Assembly: GCA_030686995.1 (NCBI GenBank)
Contig: CM060709.1
Location: 12,794,872 to 12,858,871, forward strand
DNA length: 64,000 nt
Source of the DNA: Artemisia argyi
Lineage: Eukaryota; Streptophyta; Magnoliopsida; Asterales; Asteraceae
Direction of reading: 5' to 3'
The position numbers were made by a program, and so were the translations under genes. Positions 11,542 to 22,500 of the stretch are shown here, one piece after another (the first letter of the stretch is position 1; every line of letters begins with the position of its first letter). The notes beneath the pieces are model-generated. The model was given only the letters and a program-made list of their open reading frames with translations, ran no database searches and was not told the origin of the DNA.

Positions 11542-12426
11542 ATTCGGGGATCGAGTCAAGCTAGCGACTCGATAAACAAAAATAGTAGCAACAATACGGG
11601 TTTTCACCCGTATCTCTGATTTCTTTCTACTTTCTACCACCTAAGTGTGGGGGAATGGCCAGCCCCCCGCTGTTTGAAAATGTATATATGTATATAAGGT
11701 TTTATCAAAAAAAAAAATGTGTGATTGTATGTACAGAAAAATAAAGTGAAAAATGCAAATCGATTTCCCACAGTTAGTTTTTAATATTATCTTTTTAGGT
11801 TCAAAGATTCGGCATAATAGCCGGGACTTTGAATATTGAGGACAATATTCAATTCTATGTGTGGGGGAGGGGAAAATTCTAGCAAATTTTATCACATTAT
11901 ATCCTCTAGAATCCCCGTTTTTGGCCTAAAATTTTAAAATTTTTTTCACTTTATTTCAAAATTTTTGTGGTAATCAGTCCGCCGCGTCTAAACGAAAAAA
12001 GGGATTGGCTAATCCAGGAGCAAACGGCTCTTAGTAAAGATATCTCAAATCCGTTTACGGCTTGCAATTTGCCCAAAATTGTATGGTTCCTCAAATCCCC
12101 ATCATCCTCAAAAGCTAATGAGTTGGCTAGCCCGCAAGATTATGGCTTGTGGTAAAGGCCGTGGAAAATCCATAATTGGTAATCAGCTCACCAAGATGTT
12201 GACTATTCCATCAAGAGTTGGCTAGTCCAGGAGCAAACGGCTCTTGGTAAAGACAAATCAAATCCGTTGAAAGCTGGTGGTTTGCTCAAAATCACACGGT
12301 TATCAGGTGTGCCACAGTTCTTACACCTGGCTACTCTAGAAGTGATGGCTTTTGGTAAAAAGTTTAAAATCCATCAAGTTTTCCAAAAATATTGCTAGGG
12401 ACTAGCAATAGTTTAGTGTGGGGGAT
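11542..12426 (+). other. 3' noncoding region of Athila-like element with three polypurine-like motifs
   Basis: No coding frame. GTGTGGGGGA occurs at about 11646, 11860 and 12417. The last lies immediately before the 3' LTR and is the likely true polypurine tract; the other two look like decoys or older tracts. The central part holds the four-unit repeat described separately. Confidence 0.75.
11999..12385 (+). repeat. Four-unit 3' repeat shared with the copia element at 49.2-49.7 kb
   Basis: Units start with (T)TGGCTA at 12005, 12123, 12218 and 12328. Each follows the pattern TTGGCTAGYCC, about ten variable bases, YGGCT, then GGTAAAG and an AAATCC word; units 1 and 3 add TTTGC(T/C)CAAAAT. The copia element on the minus strand has four units in the same order, including the distinct second unit with ATGGCTTGTGGTAAAGGC. 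Confidence 0.85.
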
Positions 12427-15400
12427 TGATGAGTACTCAAACACTCATCATTTTTATCGTATTTAAACTGCCAAAACATCCAAAAACGCTCAGAAATGCA
12501 TCAAAATACTAAAAATATCCCAGGGATTGTATTTTATACGTTTCAGATGCAAAACGAGCAAAAACAATGAAAAACGAACAAAGTTTACACATTTAGCAGT
12601 TTTAGTCCCCTGACTTTCAAAAATTTACAAAACTAGTCCCTGAGCATTTGTTTTGAAAGGAAAGTCAACCTAAGGCATTTAAAAGTCAAAATTTATCAAA
12701 TATTGTCCTTAGGTAAAAACTTTGGAAAATTTACACTTTTGGTCCCTGCAGTTTGGGAAATTGACAAAATCAGTCCCTGGGGAATTTTGAAATGGAAAAT
12801 ATATTTTTGGTTCTTTGGTAATTGAAATGTGGCAAGATTGGTCCCTGTATTAACTTTGGATGGATGGCAATTTTAGTCCCTCAAATTCAGCATATATAAA
12901 AATTTGGTCCTTGTGTTGTTATTACTAAAAAACCAAACGGGCCCTTTTGTATTTCATAAACCAAACCAAACCACAAACCAAACTCCCCAAGCCCACCAAT
13001 ACCCCAGCCCACCCACCATATTAATAATAAAAATAGCCGGGTCAAAGAAAAGTCAACTCCATCCCCACCCCTCCTTTTGCTGCCATTACCCAAACACCCA
13101 GCCTCCACACCTCTGCTCCCCCAACAATCTTGTCCCCCCTCCTCTCCTACCCAGCCAATCTACCCATTTCCTCCTCAAACAAAGTCAACCCAGACACCAT
13201 TATTATCTACCCCACTCCTTCATAAAACTCCAACAATCCTAGGCTAAGATGAGTGGAGCATCAAATCAATAGCTGTGGTGTTTCCAGGGTACAAAGACAA
13301 CACAAAAAGCAGAGACAAAAGTGAAAAAGAAGAGAAAGAAAGAAGGCCCTGGTTCAATGTTTCCTTTATTTTTATTTTCAGTATTTATATATCATCAATT
13401 GTAAGCCATTGGGGCTAAGTAGTTAAGAAGTAGTTTTCCCTTTATGTAATTTTTTCCTCTTTTCAGTAATTAGTTATGTAATGTTAAGTTGTAAGTTGTA
13501 AAACATTTTCAGTTATGAATGCAAGTTTCATTTTAATCTAAAGTGATTTCCCAATTTTTTTTTTATTCCCTTTTATCTTAAACAGGTGTGAGTGCATGTT
13601 TTCTATGCTTAGTTAAACCTTATTTAAGTTATTGAAAAGTTTAGAAATTTTGAATTAAGAAGAACTCAGAAAAACAAAATCAGAAAAAAAAATACAAGGA
13701 AGAAGAGAGTGTTGGATTGCTGATTCAGAAAGAAATAGCATGGAAGTTGGATTGGGGTAGAGCTCATGGGAGCATAGGAATTGAAATTTGGTCTTGGTTC
13801 TTAGCAGTTCTCATTGGCTTGGTAGGATAACAATTGTAAGCAATCCCTTCAATCTCATTTGAACTGATTCATTAGCTTAGTTAAGTGTTTAATATTGATT
13901 ACTTGTTGTAATTAGCTGTGGTTATAAGGTTAAATTAGATCTTAGTTTAGTAAGATTTCTTTGTGCAAAGTGTGGTGTTTAACTGTCATGATAAAGCGTG
14001 TTTGGATCAGTGTAGTTTGCTGTCATAATTGAGGTATCAGGAGTGGTGTTTCGTTTAGCTTAATCATTTAGGTTGTAATAGACTCAATCTAGCCTTAGTT
14101 TAGTGGTCATTTTACCTAAAAGTCAAAATCTCTTCTAATCTTGGTTGTAGCTTAACTGTTAGACATTTTAGATTGCTTAATCAACCCAGTAGCTACATAA
14201 TAGGGTAACTTAGCATCAATTAGCTTAGTATTAGATCATAGTAACATAATTAAGCAGTTAGATTAGGTAAAAGTTCACTAAAGTCAACATTGTGCAAGAA
14301 ATTCAGAAAGTCAAAATTGCAATTTTAGTGAAAATCTCTCTTTTTGTAGGAATTGTTCTGATTTTTGTGGGTACATTTAGAACTTGAAAATTTTTGTGGT
14401 TAAACTAAACCACCTAAACCCCAGGAATCAACATCCATTTCAATTTTAAGATTTTTCTTTAAGCTTGTGGAAGCAGCTTTTTGAGCCTGCAGGGTATGCA
14501 AACTCCCCTGCACCACAGCCATGGACTCAGAAACTTTTGTAATTTGTAACCTTCCCAGTGGACCCCACCCCTCATAAATTGGATTTTTAGATAGCTTATC
14601 ATTAGGGCTTTTGATATCTAGGCTTATTTCAGGCTTAAGCTTATTTACACTTGGCTTATTTGACCCTTAAACCTGGCCTGTCCATTAAAGTGCATGCTGA
14701 GCCATCAGCTCTTGACCCAACTTTCCAAAGCCCCTATCTTGCTCAAAAATAAGCCATAAGCTTAGCTTATTGGCTTATTTTCAAGCTTGTCACCTCTGCT
14801 TTGTGGATCAACCCTAATTTGGCCCTCCCCTAATCACTGTGGACCCCACAGTGCCTCAAAAGTTAGAGTTTTGAACCTGTTTGAGTTCTGTGTGAATCTT
14901 AAGTGCTTATTTGGTGTTTTAAGCTTATACCTTGTGCTTATTTGGAATTATATTGCTCATTTCAAGTTATTATTCAGTTACCTTGGCTTGTTTGTTCATT
15001 TGGAAGCTTAATTCTAGCTTTTTCAAAATCACCAAATTCCTAATAAGCTCAAAAGCCCACTGTTGAGAACTTGTTCTTGCACACAGCTTATTATTAAGCT
15101 ACAATCAAACTTCCTTTGTAAAAAGTGCTTAAAATTAGTTGTTAATCAGTTGTGTAAAAGAAAAAAAATAGAAAAAGACAAAAAAAAATTAGAAGTAATA
15201 GCTTCTATTTAAGCCACTTTGGCTTATTTTCTGCTTATTTATAAGCAACAACTGTTGTTAAATTTTTCTTAGGCTTCTGTTATCATATTAGAATTTTAGT
15301 AATTTTTTCAGATTTTTCCTTAATCATTTAGTATTTTTTATAATTTAGTTTAATTTAAATTAATTAAATAATTAGTTTTTAATTATTAATAATTAATTAA

Positions 15401-16005
15401 AAAGTAGGAAAAATAGTTTTTCTGTTTCAAAATTAGTTTTATATTATTTTAGATTTTTCTAAATTTTATTTTCATTTTTCTAGTTAATTTTCATAATTAT
15501 TTGTAGTTTAGGATATTTTAGTTAATTAAAAAGTAATTAATAATTAGTAATTAATTAATAGTAATTAACTAAATAGTGTAAAAATTATTTTTCTTTTTCT
15601 AAAAATTTTCTTAAGTCATTAGGATTGTAAAAATATAATTTTCACGTTCGTAGGACTTTGTTTACTCCCGTTTCACTTTTTTATTTGCGCGTTCGCGTTT
15701 ATTTTAAACTAAAATGCGCGTTTTTAAGTTAAATTACGTTTTTAGGTAATCTGATCATCAGTAATTGTTAATTAAGTGTTTATAAGCCATTTTCCATCAT
15801 TATCTCGTAGTGTAACCATAATAATCAAATTCCTGACCTTCCTGATTAATCACCCGATCCTTTAAAACGTTTACAAATACAATTGCACGCCTCGTCGGGA
15901 CATAACGACCCGGGGATTCCCTAAACTCCTTGGTTAGTTGGTTTTTGATGTTTGACTTGGTTGACCATTATCTGGTGAGCTTAGTTGACCGTTCGGGACC
16001 AATCA
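12427..16005 (+). repeat. 3' LTR of Athila-like element (3579 bp)
   Basis: It begins TGATGAGTAC after the GTGTGGGGGAT tract and ends GACCAATCA before GGTTA. It is very similar to the 5' LTR over its whole length, with scattered substitutions, about 10 extra bases near 12970 (a CCAAACCA repeat) and one copy of the 169 bp unit that is doubled in the 5' LTR. Confidence 0.95.
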
Positions 16006-16489
16006 GGTTACCATAGCTTTAACATCGAACCTAAACTATGTTGATTAAGTAAGACTCAACAAATTGAAATATCGTTTTGTGACTTGGATTCCTCGTAACT
16101 TTGTACTTGTTTAAATGGTTTTTCGACAACGTAGCTAACAAATTGTAATACTGAGTATGTTTAACAAATTAGTTGATGTATGAATGTAGCTAACAAATTG
16201 TGTCCGTCTTCTTTTGTTTTATTTGTTTTGGCTATACCTCTCCTTGCTCTGGATACGCTATGTCAGAATCTACTGCTTCGGCCGATTATGAGGACGTTCT
16301 ATTGGAAGATTCTCACGTTAAAATGGATATTCTGAAGAGGAAATCCACCATGGATGATTCGGATGTTTTAGCTCTAGTTGAGTCCTTCGGGATACCTAAG
16401 GATTTGCACCCGCGGGTTACTCCGAAGGGCATGACGATGAACCAACTTCCGGGTGATGCCATTGGTTTATACAGAGAGTACTTCTTTGA

Positions 16490-16505
16490 GGGGGGGGGGG
16501 GGGGG
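16490..16505 (+). repeat. G16 homopolymer
   Basis: Sixteen consecutive G in the coding region, against six at 35472-35477 in copy B. The difference of ten shifts the reading frame. Confidence 0.9.
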
Positions 16506-19345
16506 TCTCACTATTCCCTTTTCTTCTTTCCTTCTAGATGTTATCAAATATTTTAAGGTTCATATTTCTCAACTAGTTCCACTTGGTATGCACCGTGTTA
16601 CGCTTTTTGAGGTATATGCCCGGAGTATGCATATTACTCCTACTACTCCATTATTCAGAGTATTTTACAAGCTTAGCAAGCAAGGCTGCTGGTTCTCCTT
16701 CGAAAAATGCGTTCATGCAGACCGGAGGGTTTTCTTTGGCGAGTTTCCCTCGTGTTTGAAGGGATGGAAACATCAGTTCTTCCTTCTTGATAGACGTGCC
16801 ATCCCGTTTGCGATGCCTTGGAGGCATCATGACTCGGATGTATCAGATCCTTTTCCCAAAGGGGAATTTCATGCTGAAAGGCTAGCCGCTACTGTTGTTG
16901 AGCCTTTTCAAATCCCTCACGGATTCTTGTATGCCTTGGGCTTGTCTTCCCATTGGGAGTTTCTTGTTATCGGGCGGCGTTAAGAGATGAGCAGGGGAGG
17001 GGTATAGCTTCTGTCTTAAGTTTTGTGCATATAAGTTATTGTTGTTATTTTGCGTTTTACTGTGGAGTTCATGTTTGTAGGTATCGTTATGGTATATTAC
17101 TTGAAAAAACCTTCCCTGCGCAAGGGTGTCAGTATGGTGAAAGGAGATAAATATCCGGAGGGTCACGTCCGAGAGATGCATGTTACCAAACCGTTGAGTT
17201 CAAATTCCGAGGTTCCTGAAAAGAGTGAGGAGCTGAAGAAGGTTGAGGTCCCAAGTGAGAAGGTTCTGGCAGCGAAGGATAGGAAGAAGGAGCAAGCCGC
17301 TCGGTTAAGTTCGAAGAAACCTTCTAGAGCTTCCGAAGGTTCCAGGTCCCTAACTTAAGGCAAGAGACCCGGTGGAGGAGTTCCTTCTCGTAGTCGTAAG
17401 AGAAGCAAATTGGTCGATGGTATTCTGGTAATAGATTTGGATACTGCTGAGAGTGTTCCTCACCCTACCCCCTTCAGTCCATTCCACCGAAGGATGCGCT
17501 GTCCGCTGGTGAAGGGGGAGTGGTCTTGCTGTGGATGCTGAGGCTGGTATGTGACGGGAACAGTTTTTTCTTTAAGTTTTACTTTTTGTTATTGTTTGTT
17601 TTTTGTAAAACCGTTTAAGTTTCGCTCTTTTTTTTGTTTGTTTTTAGGTGGTTTGAAAGGTGCTTCTTCTCGTCCGGGTGAGGAGGCGGTTGTTGAGGAT
17701 GACATTGAGGTTGATATTGAGGGTGACGATGTGGAAGATACTTCCGATGCTTTGTTTGTTCCGGGGTGGTCTGTGAGGAGCGGCACGAGGATGAATAATT
17801 CCTCCGCCTGCAGAGATATGATGATTAATCTAGCCACTCCGGGTGAGGAGAAGTACTTGGATTCTCATGATGAGGAAGAGGCCGTTTAGTGAGCCTGGTT
17901 ATTGCTGGGGAAAAATGCCACTGCTCAAACGGACATTATTTTCCATTATGAGGCTCTTCTTGGTGAGCATCAGGAGTTAGTCACTACTCACAAGGTTTGT
18001 AACAAAACTTTTGCTGACAACTGGAAGAAGTTTGGGGAAATGGCTGGGGAATTGAAGAAGGTGAGAGACGAACATTCGAAGTGTGCTGGCCGAGATCCGG
18101 AGGAGTTGAAAAAATTGCGTTTGGAGCATGCCGGTTGTTCTGCTAGAGAGTCGAGCCTGCGGGATAGATTGTCTGGGTTGGAGGCTGAGAAGAAAGAGTG
18201 GAGGAAGGTTTCGGCTGATCAGGCTCAGCAGATCCGTTCCTTGGAGGCGGAGTTGAAGAAAACAAGATTTTTGCTCAGTGATGAAGAGATGGCTTGTCAG
18301 GAGCTCCGGAAAGAGAAACAAGACTTGGCCATTTCATCTGGCAATGCGGAGGTTGACCCAAAAAAAATTGTAAATGAATTCATTCCGGAGGCGGTTCGTC
18401 GGTTACTGAACAGTCATGAGTATAAACAAGCTTTGGACGAACCGTTCAACCTATATTGTAACACCCCAAAAATTTGATAAGCAGCGGAAGTCTAATCGGG
18501 GTCATTACAGTTTAGAACACAGTCATACTTATAGAAAACAATTCAAAAGATAGTTAATATCATTCCATGAAAACTCAAAGTATCCAGAGTTACAAACATT
18601 TTTCCAAATGTTAAGTGTTTCGCGAAAGAAGTGATGAGTTTGAAAAGAATGATATAGTTATTGAAATAAAAGGGAGGTCCTGTGTGCCCTTTCTGCCAGC
18701 TCCGTGCCATCATGCTGCTAATTTCCTGAGATAAACATGCTAAAAGTCAACACAACGGTTGAGTGAATCGATAGTAGTTTAAATTTGTAATAGTGTGAAC
18801 ACAAGTCAAGCATTTTGAAATAAACAAGCCAAGATAAATAGGTCTTGAGTAAACTGGTGTCATATTGCTCCTAAGCCTCATGAAGCTCAAGCCTTAACAT
18901 CGTATCGAAATATCATAAAGATAAAAATTACCTAAACCACGGGGGATGTAGATAACAAGGGGCCCTCGGTGACGGAAATGTACTAAGTTTCCATGGTACT
19001 TCGAATATAGCACACCTCCTGCAAAATGATCACTTTGATAGAGATGGGCTGCCGTTCCAATAGATCTATTAGCTATATTCACGCTCACTCGCAAGTGATT
19101 AAAGTTCGTGATTTGAGGGACTTGTAGTACGGGTGTCAACTTAGGCAATATCAGGTAGTAATAGCATACAGAAAAATACTTGTGTTCGGTTTATAGCATG
19201 TATCTCCCCACGGGATTTAAAAACAATTAAAAATGTGGGACCATGAACTCACCTGGTGGGTGTGTGCAAAACTCAACGGTGCTCAAAGGTGACAGTGTAT
19301 TGCTATGACTAACAATGAATAACCTCCGACTTGCGACCTATATAA

Positions 19346-19349
<4 letters not shown>

Positions 19350-19438
<89 letters not shown>
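19350..19438. repeat. (AT)n microsatellite
   Basis: About 89 bases of perfect AT repeat inside the solo LTR. Confidence 0.98.
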
Positions 19439-19440
<2 letters not shown>

Positions 19441-19994
19441 CTATCGGTGTTTCAGATTCGATACGTGAATGACATGTGATATGTCTCGAGTACGGTGATA
19501 TCGATTCGGGTGTCTTAAAATATTTCAAAATAACTTTATAGTTATTTATAACGTTGATACGAACAGGTGATCAATAAGTGTTAATTTATTCGTGATAATA
19601 ATAACGTTAATAAAAATATTTGTTTTAATTATTTTTAGTAATAAGGTATATTTATTATTAAGTGATAATATATATGTATATGTATAAAATAATTAAGTAA
19701 GTAATAAAACATCATTTATTAGAGTTACCCTTAACTTTCAAGAAAATTACACTTTTTGCCCATTGGTCAAAACAATTACATTTTTAGTCCTTTTTAACCT
19801 TTTTACACATTAGACCCTTACTTTAAAGTATTTACAGTTTCTAGCCTCAAATATTATCATAAATTGACTGTTTTAGCCCTTAGTCTGAAAGTTTTATGGT
19901 TTTGACATTTTTAACCCTTTAATGAAAGTTTTTACAAAAATAGTCCTTGGTTAAGTTTTTGAAAAAAATAATAATAAATAATAAAATAATAATA

Positions 19995-19996
<2 letters not shown>

Positions 19997-20035
<39 letters not shown>
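19997..20035 (+). repeat. Poly(A) tract
   Basis: Roughly 39 A preceded by AAT repeats, inside the solo LTR. It is not at an element end, so not a LINE or SINE tail. Confidence 0.95.
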
Positions 20036-20037
<2 letters not shown>

Positions 20038-20742
20038 TTTTTACAATGAAAGTAACTTTTTACCTTACTTGCCACTTTCAAAATCCGTTGCCAAAGTTCG
20101 AAATACTCTCGAAAATTTCATAAGTTTTAAACCGAAAATTCCTTAAGAAACTCTTATGGGCTCGTTAGCCCACATAAGGCCCAATCAATGTTTAATTTGT
20201 ATCAGGGGGTGTTTTCGAGTGTGACTCGGGACCTAGCTTGGTTGACGTATTATAAGATCTCGTATATCATGCATGTTAGGCTTGTTTGATTTAGTTTGGT
20301 TCGAAGAATTAGGTTATCAAAAAATATAAATATGTTGTACGTGAGAAAATGAGTATACGAGCCCTTTTCTAAGGGTGTGTCGAGGTGTTAAGTGTGCTAG
20401 TGTTAGTGTCATACATGACTTGGTGTTTATAAAAATGTGAATGCATGCAACGTGTGACAAGAATAAGTAAGATATGAATTGAAAAGGGATAATAGTGACT
20501 TACAACACCTAACAAGGTGGTGAAGAGTTTGAGTCATAGGAGTGGTGAATTGATGGCACACGAACAACGAACCAAACCTTGCTAATCCTTACCCCACGTT
20601 CACAATAGTTACTTAACCCAACTAGCTAAACCCTTGACCCTATCTTAAGTGGTTTCCTCGTACTTGAAAATGATGAAACAAAGAGAAGTTTGCTTGTAGT
20701 TTTTGTGAGATTCGAATGTGTGAGATTAAGAGCATTAAATGT

Positions 20743-21560
20743 GGGTATTTATAGGGGAAATGAGGTAGTTAGTAAGGCATACATGTGATTGTGTCCTTGG
20801 AGGTGTCAATCGAGCAAAGACAAACATGTCCAAATCTTTTTATGTTATGTCAAGTCGTTTAGTAGTCTTTTAGGGGCTATGATGATACTTTGAATTTTTT
20901 TAGTACTAGGGCAAAGAAAGATTAGGGACATGTGAATGTACCATGAAGGTTAGTTTAAGTTTGAAATGTTGGTGTTTGTGGTTAAGGAAGCACAAGATCT
21001 TTTGGTTATTAGAACCTTAGGGTGTAATGTTATGGTTTGTTGGTTATACTTGTGAGGTAGGTACATCATAGGGCGGCTTGTGGTTGGTCTTTGATTAGTC
21101 TCATACGCAAAGGAGAGAAACAAGGAAAGTGTGGGTGGTCTTGTGTCGAGTCGGGGGGGAATCCAAAGAAAAGGAAAGGTTAACCAAGGGTGTCGACATG
21201 TTTGTGTTGCATAGTCTTTGTGGACAGTGGTGAGTGGTGTCGAGTCAGGATCCAAGGAAGAACCCCAAGTCAGGAGAACAATGTTTTGGTGGTGTCGAGT
21301 AGTAAAAATAACAAGGCAAAGGTGTAACATATATTTCGTACTTGAGCTGAGCTCGTTGGGTAATAAGCAAAACAACCATTGGGCTTAGCACACGGCCCAA
21401 ACAGAAAACAAAGAAAAGAACTTGTGTCTTGGGCTTTGGTGATACACTCGGCCCAACAGAAACAAAAGCGAACAATGGATTTTGGGCTTAGGCAATACGC
21501 GGCCCAAACAGAATAAGAAAAGAAATCTAGTGGGCTTGGGGAAAGTCACAGGCCCAAAAC
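20743..21560 (-). promoter_or_regulatory. Solo-LTR promoter: TATA box and four GGGCTT/GGCCCAA dyads
   Basis: On the minus strand a CCCCTATAAATACCC box (20743-20757) is preceded, 600-800 bases upstream, by four units of GGGCTT, 8-13 bases, then GGCCCAA, starting at 21381, 21431, 21484 and 21532 (about 50 bp period). TGGGCY words are known in plants as site II elements bound by TCP factors. Function here is inferred. Confidence 0.55.
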
Positions 21561-22149
21561 GATAATGAGGTGTCGGTGTCGTGCAAAACTTGGAAATATT
21601 AACGGTGTTGCTCATACGTATATATACTTATATATATCCATAGTATAATAGTAATTTCCTAATAGTTAACATATATATAAAAATATATATATTTCGGTGT
21701 CATTACAAAGTGTCGCGTCGCAAGTGGGAGTTACCGGTGTTAACCTCATTGGGTGATATCCAAGAGTGACTAATGGTGATACCAGGTAATAAACATACGG
21801 TGAGCAAAGTGTTTCGGGTGTCATGCAAACGGTGTCTAACGGTGATACAGGTGATATGCAAACGGTGTCTAAAAAAAAATTAGCCCGTAAAAATGGCTTT
21901 GATTAGAATAGATTCGATAACTAGCATTAATAAATAACATGGGATTTTACGCAGTATTACATATATTCTCAGTTTGGTTTCTTGAATGGGTTATCTATGG
22001 GGAGGGAGCCAGGGGAAGTGGCTGAGTTGTTGGAGGATGTGGAAGGTCTTGATGTAGATGCCAGTGAAAAATATCAACCTTTGAATGATCAGCTATTCAC
22101 CAAGGAATATTCGCCCAAGAGCGATATCACTAATGGGCATGACACTTAA

Positions 22150-22500
22150 TTGCACACAAAATGGCCCAGATAATGGTGGTTGTGCAAATGACCTTTAATT
22201 GCACACAAAGTTCCTCCAAAAGTGTCTCATATAATGAAAAACAATCGAAAATATATATAGGATTACACTTGCGACGGCGTCACTTAGTAACTATAACGCC
22301 GTTAGCTCGATCGCCGTCATTAGGGTTTTGAGAATTGCACCAAATTAGTTGTGACGGCGTCACCTTATAGATTGTGACGCTGTCACTCTTCATAATCTTG
22401 GTCATGACACCGTCAGCTCAAGGCCGTCTTCATCGTTTGAACCGTTACTTGGAAAATTTAACTTGATCATCTTCGTTAACTTCAAATGACGGCGTCACCT
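22150..22500 (-). promoter_or_regulatory. TGACGGCGTCA dyad cluster with TATA-like box, copy A
   Basis: Directly after the transposon-protein stop codon lies a CCTATATATATTTTC box on the minus strand (about 22240-22255). It is followed at higher coordinates by dyads at 22352, 22375 (one change), 22405 (one change) and 22487, plus half-matching ones near 22272 and 22294. The layout copies that of the solo LTR at 5380-5621, so this may be an old LTR remnant or a promoter. Copy B has the same at 37720-37960. Confidence 0.45.

Larger units (their letters stand above)
24..16005 (+). mobile_element. Athila-like Ty3 LTR retrotransposon, full length but degenerate
   Basis: The element is bounded by a 5 bp target duplication, GGTTA at 19-23 and 16006-16010. 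Copy B of the segmental duplication (34988-34992) shows the unoccupied site with one GGTTA, so the boundaries are certain. Order: 5' LTR, primer-binding site complementary to the 3' end of plant tRNA-Asp, gag, protease, reverse transcriptase, RNase H, integrase, a long 3' noncoding stretch, polypurine tract, 3' LTR. The Asp primer, the CX2CX3HX4C gag knuckle and the DLGAS protease motif are Athila traits. Several in-frame stops, frameshifts and a solo LTR inside gag make it non-coding as it stands. No env-like ORF is visible after integrase. Confidence 0.95.
18457..21961 (-). mobile_element. Tekay-like solo LTR (3505 bp)
   Basis: The insert starts TGTAACACCCC, ends GCAGTATTACA and is flanked by TATAT at 18452-18456 and 21962-21966. 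Copy B (around 37423) shows the uninterrupted site. Reverse-complemented, the end reads GGGGTGTTACA, like the 55281-55296 end of the LTR that precedes a primer-binding site, so the solo LTR is minus-oriented. No internal region remains. ORFs inside are chance frames. Confidence 0.92.
16260..22149 (+). pseudogene. 'Putative gypsy-type transposon' domain protein, copy A, interrupted
   Basis: The ATG at 16260 starts a frame related to the plant Transposase_28 / putative gypsy-type transposon family (LPGDAIGLY, ISQLVPLGMHRV, WFSFEK, GWKHQFF, WRHHDSD). Later exons give a basic serine/lysine-rich linker and a long coiled coil (about 17900-18340), then FIPEAVRRLLNS. The last part is cut by the solo LTR at 18457; the tail resumes at 21967 and stops at TAA 22147-22149. 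Introns are likely near 17010-17080 and 17550-17645. Lesions: a G-tract of 16 (6 in copy B) shifts the frame at 16490, a private TAA at 17356-17358, and a TAG at 17887-17889 shared with copy B. Its cellular role is unknown; the family is usually mobile-element derived. Confidence 0.8.

Noticed and set aside
19283..19528. Open frames through AT repeats (also 28483-28689, 60170-60418)
   Set aside because: Poly-Tyr-Ile translations of microsatellites.
19997..20035. Poly(A) tract as a LINE or SINE tail
   Set aside because: Lies within a solo LTR, with no target duplication or LINE/SINE body.
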